Source of the DNA: an uncultured Candidatus Altimarinota bacterium
GTDB taxonomy: Bacteria; Patescibacteriota; Gracilibacteria; BD1-5; UBA6164
Length of the DNA stretch: 5,586 nucleotides
Direction of reading: 5' to 3'
NCBI GenBank assembly: GCA_937931775.1
Contig: CALHAQ010000008.1
Location: forward strand, 1-5,586
Below the pieces are notes generated by a model, which did not search any database, had not been told where the DNA came from, and saw only the letters and a list, made by a program, of their open reading frames with translations. Made by a program: the position numbers and the translations under genes. Position 1 is the first letter of the stretch. Each line of letters opens with the position of its first letter. Shown here in pieces: positions 1 through 5,586 of this stretch.

Positions 1-1932
1 AATAGTATCTATAATATATGGTTTCATATATATACCTCCATTTGCAATAGTTGAATAAGCCGCAGCCATTTGTAGTGGAGTTACACTCACTCATAAACCA
101 TATGAACTTGTAAGAAGTTTTGCAGTAGACCATTTTTCATAAGGAGTGATCTTTGCAGAAACTTCTCCTGCAAGGGTTATTCATGTAGCCTCTCAAAATC
201 AAAAATCCACAAAATATTTGTGCATAAGAGCCTTTCATATTTTTTGCACTATACGAATCATTCCAACATTACAAGAATAATTTAAAGCATGAGCAAATGT
301 ATGATATCATAGACATTTCCTATCTACATTAGATATTTTAAAATTATCAATGGTTACACTCCCTGCATCATTATAAAAATCATATCCATTAATTTCTCAT
401 GTATCAATTCATATAGCAACAGTAATAGCTTTCATTATACTTCATGGCTCGTACAAGCTCGCAAGTGCATCGTTTTTATATACTCATGCTCAGAATTCAT
501 TCTTATATATATATTTTGTTTTTTCATAATCACTATACTCTTCCCTATCGGCTTCTCTGAGAAATATTTCACTTCCATCATAAATAAATTTTTCTCCTCT
601 CTCTACATCCTCTACGAACACCGTTTTTCAAAGCAAATCAAATTCTGGTTCAGGATATTGAGTATAATTTACTTTTTTTATATCATACACTTCTCATGGA
701 TTATTTGGATCATAGCTGGGGTAGTTAGCAAGAGAAAGAATTTTTCAAGTCTTTGGTTCCATAACTACAACTGTCCCTCTATTCGCTCTATATTTTTTTA
801 CTCCTGCTTCAAGTAAACTTTCCACTCTTCTTTGAATATTTCTATCGATTGTTGTATGTATATCTACTCATTCAAGCGCATCAATATCCTCTTCTCCAAA
901 TGAAACTGGATCTATATTTCTCCCCTGGATATCTTTTTTACTTACAAGTTCTCATGGATTTCCCCTAAGAATATCATCAAAATATCACTCTAATCCATAA
1001 TATCATACTCATGCATTATCTATAAAACCAACTATTTGTGAACCCAAAGCTCTTTCAGGATATATCCTCTGAGCATGTGGAGTGAGTATAATAAATCACC
1101 CTATTGTTTCGGATTTCTCAATAATTCATTGACGCAGCGCTTGTCGCTCATCGTCTATATATTGTCCTATTTCATCAGAGTTTATTATTGAAAGTTTTTG
1201 ATATATAGGAATATACCTCAAATCTCGTTTTCTCACTGAATATTCGATATCCTCTGCCTCACCTCAAAACATATCTATATATCTCTCTACAAAAAGTTGA
1301 GTATTTATAAGCTCCTCTGGATTGACATATAATCATGCTGGACTTGGATATACTCCTGGTATTCCCCATGATAATATTGCAGCTTCATTATCAGGAGTAA
1401 TAGATTCTCTTATCAGTACACTTGTCACCTTAGTTTTAGAAAGTTTTTGATTTACTTTATCGAGAATTAATTTTTTAATATAACTTTCCTCATTATTAAA
1501 ATTTGAAATTTCTAGAACTCTTAAAAATCTGAGCATATCGTCATAACAATCTTCACTATTTTTAAGATAACACATCTCTGAGTAAAGAACATTAGTAAGG
1601 TATAATCATAACTTCTCTATGTCTCACTCAATTTGAGGATCAATTGCTATATCATTCAAATCGACAGAGGTTGAAAATACTGTCCCATTTTTCATTGCAC
1701 TATTTGGGGATGAATATATAGTACCTCTTGTTACCGGAACTTCTACTTCTCATATTTGTTGTTGGCTTGCAAGTTGCTCATAAAAATCGTGATTTAAAAC
1801 AGTATAAGAAAAAGTTTTCCAAATTATTGCGAGAAAAAACAGTGTAAAAAAAGCAAATACAAAATATTCTCTTGGATATTTATCAAAAACATCAAAAAAT
1901 GTATCAAACTTGTTACTACGACGTGGGTTCAT
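1..1932 (-). CDS. ftsI: Class B penicillin-binding protein (FtsI/PBP2-type peptidoglycan D,D-transpeptidase), 3' end beyond window
   Basis: Crosslinks peptidoglycan stem peptides (4-3 bonds) from the outer face of the membrane; FtsI-type enzymes act at the septum. Read with UGA as Gly, 644 codons are open from the ATG at 1930-1932 to the window edge. Visible parts: a short basic cytoplasmic N-terminus, one membrane segment at about residues 23-46, a pedestal/dimerisation region opening with VPVTRGTIY (65-73), and the transpeptidase domain from about 384 (NRGTVVVMEPKTGKIL). The catalytic SxxK motif is S498-I-M-K501 inside YEPGSIMK, and the second motif is S553-C-N555. The stretch GLGVSVTPLQMAAAYS near the end resembles FtsI/SpoVD more than MrdA. 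The KTG motif should lie past the window. About 25 in-frame UGA codons occur, including the conserved Gly before S498 and a Gly in SYGLG. SxxK sits much further from the N-terminus than in E. coli FtsI (S307), so the pedestal and pre-SxxK regions are enlarged. No strong Shine-Dalgarno site; GAAGAG lies upstream. PBP2 (MrdA) is the alternative. Confidence 0.93.
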
Positions 1933-1967
1933 AAAAAAATCTCTTCATGTAATGCTATGAAGAGATT
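1933..1967 (-). terminator. Rho-independent terminator-like hairpin whose U-tract abuts the PBP start codon
   Basis: On the minus strand an 11-bp perfect stem (1957-1967 pairs with 1938-1948; arm AATCTCTTCAT) with an 8-base loop is followed by an unbroken U run down to 1933. The next base is the A of the PBP ATG. It lies 45 bases past the stop codon of the YkuD-like gene, so it most simply ends that transcript. Because it touches the PBP start codon it could also act as an attenuator, or could mask the start codon in a read-through transcript. The hairpin is plain in the sequence; the role is inferred. Confidence 0.7.
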
Positions 1968-1992
1968 GTACAGATTTTTAGTTGTTTGGAAA
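1965..1992 (-). promoter_or_regulatory. Possible promoter for the PBP gene, overlapping the terminator hairpin
   Basis: Minus-strand -35 TTTCCA (1987-1992) and -10 TACAAT (1965-1970) are separated by 16 bases. A start site about 7 bases downstream of the -10 would fall near 1957-1959, at the edge of the hairpin loop. A transcript begun there would lack most of the 5' arm and could not form the terminator. The -35 matches the sigma-70 consensus at 4 of 6 positions and the -10 at 5 of 6. AT-rich DNA gives such matches by chance, so confidence is modest. Confidence 0.4.
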
Positions 1993-2011
1993 GGGAGATT
2001 TTCTGAGAAAT

Positions 2012-3391
2012 TTAAACCTTTGAAACATATCCAAATCATCATTTTTCTTGAATTATAACAGCCATAAGTTTTGCTGCGGCTCTATTTTTCCATTTAATAC
2101 CTACACAACCAAAAGTTGTATATCTATTTGGTCACACAACATGAAAGTATCTTCCTCCATATTCCTGAGCAGTATCTGAATCAATAGAGACTCATACTAC
2201 TGTTACTCTTTTATTTGGAACACCATTTTTTGTTCAATAGTATGATTTTACTTTTGAATTATAACGTAGATTACTCCATTTGCTATAATCAGCAGGCATT
2301 AGGTCTGGATGGTATGGCTCTCATTTTCGTAATATTTTTCTTGAGACATTTTCTGAAAATTTTACTCAAGCAAATTTATGCACCTTTCATATAGGTGTTT
2401 TTTTATCAAGCTTCTTATATTTCCCTTTCGTTATACCATTCTGTCATAGTATAATATCTAATTCATCAGTTCTGTTTTTTGTTATAAACAATAATTTTTT
2501 AGATCTTGCATCAACAAGAACAAGTGGTTTTCCATTGTTTACTTCATTTTGTTCCCTTCTATTAAGTTGTATAAAAAATTCTGCATATATCTTTGCCCAA
2601 TCACCTCTCAGTTTTTCTATTCCTCATCTTCTCCTAGAAAGTTTTATAGCATTATTTTTCTCACCAATTTCTTTCTTTTTCATTGGAGTTGAATATGGAA
2701 GTTTTTTTGCTTCCCTAAGTGCTCTTTTAGTTGCAGGACCAAGAACACCATCTGGATCTAATCATGATACTTTTTGGAATTTTGCAATTGCCTTGATAAG
2801 AGATGAGTAAGTATTCTTTGATCAAAGTTGCTTCATGAGATTCCTTCTTTGAGAAAGAGAAAGTCTTTTAATAGCAGCTCGTGCTTTTGTTGTATTTACA
2901 TTATACCTCTCTGTTCACTTATCTACAGATTCTTTTATTTTTGTTTTTCTACTTCCAAATAGTTTAGAAAAAAGTGAGCCTGTCTTTTGTTCCTCTTTTT
3001 TTTCTACAGCTGTTCTCTTCTTTCACTGGCTCGATGGTCTCTGTCCAGCTATAGCACCAAGAGTTTGTTTTCATATTATACCATCTACCTTAAGTCCATT
3101 TGCTTCTTGATACTCAACTATAGCTCTAAATGTATTTGGACCATAATCACCGTCTTGAGATATTTTTGCAAATCTTTGAAATGCTTGTACTCATTTCTTT
3201 CATACAAGAGCATAGCTTCTTTGAGAATAATCTGATATCAAAAATCTCCTGAGTTTATTTTGTGAGGCTTCTAAAACTCCTCTCTTATCTTTTCGATACG
3301 CGTCAATAAAGGTCTGTTTCTCTTTATTTGTAAGAGTCCCATCGATTGATTTATTGAGCTGTTTTATTGCATTATTTGCTTCTATTCACAT
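2012..3391 (-). CDS. Peptidoglycan-binding repeat protein with divergent YkuD-like (L,D-transpeptidase) domain
   Basis: With UGA as Gly this is a complete 459-residue protein ending in TAA (2012-2014). The start is well fixed: ATG 3389-3391 is followed by GGA-equivalent UGA, and an in-frame TAA sits only four codons upstream (3404-3406). Order of parts: a Lys-rich N-terminal region (1-55); a PG_binding_1-type domain (about 60-118) with D80-G-D-Y-G and D103-G-I-I-G turns; a basic linker (about 119-165); a second repeat (about 190-228) with AKFQ and D214-G-V-L-G; and a YkuD-like domain (about 288-459). The last begins KPLVLVDARSKKL, has a KKTPIGK motif, and ends with H417 and C429 in the motif TTFGCVGIK. 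L,D-transpeptidases of this fold make 3-3 crosslinks or anchor proteins to peptidoglycan. The usual SHGC is TFGC here (F427), and the H-to-C spacing is short (12 residues). No signal peptide or membrane segment is visible. Eighteen in-frame UGA codons. The wall-binding repeats are convincing; catalytic activity is not certain. Confidence 0.82.
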
Positions 3392-3424
3392 AATTATATG
3401 TATTTAGAAATAGTATATATATAT

Positions 3425-3453
3425 AAAATATCATATTTTAGAATATTGTGCAA
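3425..3453 (-). promoter_or_regulatory. Likely promoter of the YkuD-like gene (extended -10)
   Basis: Minus-strand -35 TTGCAC (3448-3453), a 17-base spacer, and -10 TATTTT (3425-3430), with a TG one base upstream of the -10 (3432-3433) forming an extended -10 element. Transcription would begin near 3418 and leave a leader of about 26 bases. That leader has no evident Shine-Dalgarno site. It runs divergently from the rpsO promoter. Confidence 0.5.
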
Positions 3454-3479
3454 AAATCTAGCTTTTTAAGAGATTTTCT

Positions 3480-3507
3480 TTGCAAAAGATATATTTTATC
3501 ATATAAT
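3480..3507 (+). promoter_or_regulatory. Likely rpsO promoter
   Basis: Plus-strand -35 TTGCAA (3480-3485), a 16-base spacer, and a perfect -10 TATAAT (3502-3507). The start site would be near 3514, giving a leader of about 60 bases before the rpsO ATG. That leader is AT-rich and has no Shine-Dalgarno motif in its last 25 bases. S15 represses its own translation through a leader structure in several bacteria; I see no clear equivalent structure here. Confidence 0.6.
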
Positions 3508-3574
3508 CTGCCACTAGTAATTTACGAGCGTATTTTTCTGGTTTATTACATTTTAATTATTAAAAAATACACAC

Positions 3575-3844
3575 ATGACTGTTACAAAACAAGATAAAGA
3601 AGGAATCATCAAAAAATTTGCAAAATGAAAAGGTGATACTGGATCTGCAGAAGTACAAATTGCTATCCTGACAGCAAAGATTGAGAACCTAAAAGAACAT
3701 TTAGGAGAACATAAAAAAGATAATCACTCAAGAAGAGGGATAATGATGATGGTAGCAAAAAGAAGAAAAATGCTTGCATACTTAAAAAGAAAAGATGCAG
3801 CAAAATATGAAGAAGTTATCAAACAACTTGAAATCAGAAAATAA
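3575..3844 (+). CDS. rpsO: 30S ribosomal protein S15
   Basis: S15 binds 16S rRNA in the central domain (the h20-h21-h22 junction), helps nucleate 30S platform assembly and contributes to a bridge with the 50S subunit. The 89-residue product is normal length and shows the family hallmarks: DTGSAEVQIA (21-30), the RNA-contacting segment EHKKDNHSRRG (45-55), then the C-terminal AKRRKMLAYLKRKD and a final EIRK. It ends in TAA at 3842-3844. Codon 18 is an in-frame UGA (3626-3628) just before KGDTGS; read as stop it would leave a 17-residue fragment, so this gene alone argues for UGA recoding. Five other glycines use GGN. It is transcribed alone and diverges from the wall gene on its left. It converges on rel. 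There is no visible Shine-Dalgarno site before the ATG. Confidence 0.98.
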
Positions 3845-3856
3845 TTTTCAATACAT

Positions 3857-3890
3857 AAAAAGACATATTTAAATAAATATGTCTTTTTTT
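3857..3890. terminator. Bidirectional intrinsic terminator between rpsO and rel
   Basis: A perfect 14-bp stem (3857-3870 with 3875-3888) and a four-base AAAT loop, centred on AGACATATTT. The A-rich and T-rich flanks give a U-tract in both directions. It begins 13 bases after the rpsO stop and reaches the rel stop codon (3889-3891) on the other strand, so one hairpin can end both convergent transcripts. The stem is AT-rich, with only two G-C pairs, so its strength is uncertain. Confidence 0.85.
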
Positions 3891-5586
3891 AATACTTGAT
3901 TTCCTTGATTTTATAATCAATAATTGAGTCAGCTAAAAGAAATTTTATTCTTTCTACAAATCTGTCTACGATCAGATACTCATAATCATTTATTTCTAGA
4001 CCGATAGTGATTTTCGTAGTGGCCGAATCAATTTTCTTAGTATGTAATTCATCTATATTAATCTCCATAGTAAACAAAGTCTCAGAGATTACTTTCATCA
4101 TTCAAATTTTATTTTCCACAGTTAAAGAAAGACGGAAAAGACTCAGAGATTCTTCTCATTTCACATAAGCATTCATAAGTCTTTCTTTATTTACTCATGA
4201 TAGTATTCAACAAGTTCTCTTGTGAATAGAAAAATGTCATTTTGAATTTATATGAGCTACTATTTGATCTGGGATACCTTTCTTACAACATGTTTTACAT
4301 GTTCTATAAGCAATATTTTCTTCTCCTCATATAATGACTTCTTTTTGATATAGAGAAGAGTTTTCTGAGTTTATAGAGCTTTTATCATTACTATCTTTCT
4401 GAGAATCTTTTTTAGTATATTGAATATTTTGGGCCTTGAGGATTCGTCTAATAAGAGATGGTGGAGTTATAGAAAAGTTTCCAACTTGTTCTAAAAGCTG
4501 GAGTCTATCTTCTATGTTGAGTTCTCTATCATCAATGATCTTCATCACTGTGAGATCTTTGTCTAGTGGTGGTTGTCCTGATTTCTCTAGATATTTATTG
4601 ATAATTTCTTTCCCTCTATCTCTATGTGTATTTTTATCACCTTTTCTCAGATAAGCTTTAATATTATTTTTTGCTTTAATTGTTTTTACATATCCAAGCC
4701 AGAAGGGACTTGGGTTTCTATTTTTATCTATAATTACTTCTATGATATCTCCATTTTGAAGTTCTTTATCTAGAGGATGTACCGCTCAATTTACCTTTGC
4801 AATCGTAATATGATTTCCTAAATCAGTATGAACATGATACGCAAAATCAACAGGAGTTGATCCAGTTGGAAGGTTGATAAGATCTCAATTTGGAGTAAAT
4901 ACAAATATTCTATTTTTAAATGTATCAATTTTAAGTGATGAAATAAGGTCATTATTTCAAACATTATTTACCATTTCTTTGAGATCACTTACCCAATCTA
5001 TTTCTGTAGCTATTTTGCTTCATCATTCTTTATATTCAAAGTGAGCTGCGACTCAAATTTCAGCACGTTTATGCATATCTTGAGTTCGTATTTGTAGTTC
5101 TGTTGGTTGTTTCGTAAATTTTTTTAAGAATCATACAATAGTAGTATGAAGACTCTGATAACCATTAGGTTTTGGAAGCGCAATATAATCTTTGAATCTA
5201 TATGGAAGAGTATGCCACTTACTATGTATTTCTCAAAGTACTCTATAACAATCTGCAACACTAGGTACTACAATACGTATTCCATAAATATCATAGAGAT
5301 CTTGTGGACTTTTAAAGCCTTTTCTCTTCATTTTTTTATAAATAGAGTAAGGAGACTTTATTCTAAAATCTACACTATGAGCAATATCAATTCATTCTAA
5401 AAGTTTTTGTATTTCGAGTATTGCTGAGTTTTGAAATTCTTTTCTTACAGCTCATAGCTCTTTCATATCTCTCAAGAGATCATCATAATCCTGCTTATGG
5501 AGTATTTTAAAGCACTCTTCTTCAAGATTACTTTTCATATTATATAGACCGAGTCTTCCAGCAATAGGAGCATATATATTGAGAGT
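3889..5586 (-). CDS. rel: Long-form RelA/SpoT homologue (Rel), (p)ppGpp synthetase/hydrolase, N-terminus beyond window
   Basis: Makes (p)ppGpp by moving pyrophosphate from ATP to GDP/GTP on starved ribosomes; bifunctional members also degrade it. The window holds the last 565 residues, ending in TAA (3889-3891). Fragment residues 1-20 (APIAGRLGLY) lie just after the hydrolase domain, which is outside the window. The synthetase domain has R75/K77 in FRIKSPYSIYKKM, D99 in LYDIYGIRIVV, the RFKD motif (130-133) in RFKDYIALPKPNGYQSLHT, and E163 in ELQIRT. RFKD is typical of bifunctional Rel/SpoT rather than RelA (EFDD type). Next come a TGS domain (about 225-286, with PVDFAYHVHTDLG), a helical region, a Ser/Asn/Lys-rich linker (about 400-415), a zinc-finger domain with C430, C433-C434, H455 and C459, and an ACT domain (about 483-565). 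Sixteen in-frame UGA codons, about half of all glycines, include the conserved Gly of AEIGVAAH. The invariant Arg of QIRT is a CGA codon. Confidence 0.96.

Noticed and set aside
1946..1948. An upstream ATG within the hairpin as an alternative PBP start
   Set aside because: It is out of frame with the PBP reading frame.
2535..2810. Plus-strand open frame antisense to the YkuD-like gene
   Set aside because: It lies wholly opposite a well-supported code-25 gene, has a composition typical of antisense AT-rich DNA, and resembles no family I know.
2987..3235. Plus-strand open frame rich in Phe, Ser, Leu and Tyr that looks like a membrane peptide
   Set aside because: It is the reverse complement of the first peptidoglycan-binding repeat; its hydrophobicity comes from Lys/Glu/Arg codons read backwards.
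3412..3430. TATATATA tract as a repeat or origin element
   Set aside because: It is a short AT run within a promoter region, with no repeat units, DnaA boxes or other origin features nearby.
4436..5400. Plus-strand open frames at 4436-4654 and 5146-5400
   Set aside because: Both are antisense to conserved Rel domains and have no start context or family resemblance.
1..5586. Pseudogenes or many frameshifts explaining the broken reading frames
   Set aside because: The frame never shifts, every interruption is UGA, and motifs stay in one frame across all the breaks. This is recoding, not decay.

Overview
The window reads as AT-rich chromosomal DNA from a Candidate Phyla Radiation (Patescibacteria) bacterium that decodes UGA as glycine (genetic code 25), most likely Gracilibacteria (BD1-5) and less likely Absconditabacteria (SR1). 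With the standard code every large gene breaks into short pieces. With UGA read as Gly, four long and well-conserved proteins appear, carrying about 60 in-frame UGA codons. Many of these fall where the protein family has an invariant glycine. The three stop codons inside the window are all TAA. Phylum placement is an inference from the code, not from a marker phylogeny.

Layout. (1) 1-1932, minus: a class B penicillin-binding protein (FtsI/PBP2 type), cut at its C-terminus by the window edge. (2) 1933-2011: a short junction with a hairpin plus U-tract that ends exactly at the PBP start codon, overlapped by a possible promoter. (3) 2012-3391, minus: a protein with peptidoglycan-binding repeats and a YkuD-like (L,D-transpeptidase) C-terminal domain, with no visible signal peptide. 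(4) 3392-3574: a divergent promoter region. (5) 3575-3844, plus: rpsO, ribosomal protein S15. (6) 3857-3890: a bidirectional terminator between convergent genes. (7) 3889-5586, minus: a long-form Rel (p)ppGpp synthetase/hydrolase with synthetase, TGS, zinc-finger and ACT regions; the N-terminal hydrolase domain lies beyond the window.

Functionally, the left half is cell-wall work: a D,D-transpeptidase that crosslinks septal or lateral peptidoglycan beside a putative L,D-transpeptidase-fold protein that would act on the same polymer. The right half is translation and its stress control: S15 assembles the 30S subunit, and Rel senses stalled ribosomes and makes or degrades (p)ppGpp. I see no mobile element, CRISPR array, tRNA or rRNA. 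I did not find a convincing new multi-gene system. The points most worth following are the recoding pattern, the terminator/promoter overlap in front of the PBP gene, and the altered active-site motif and missing export signal of the YkuD-like protein.
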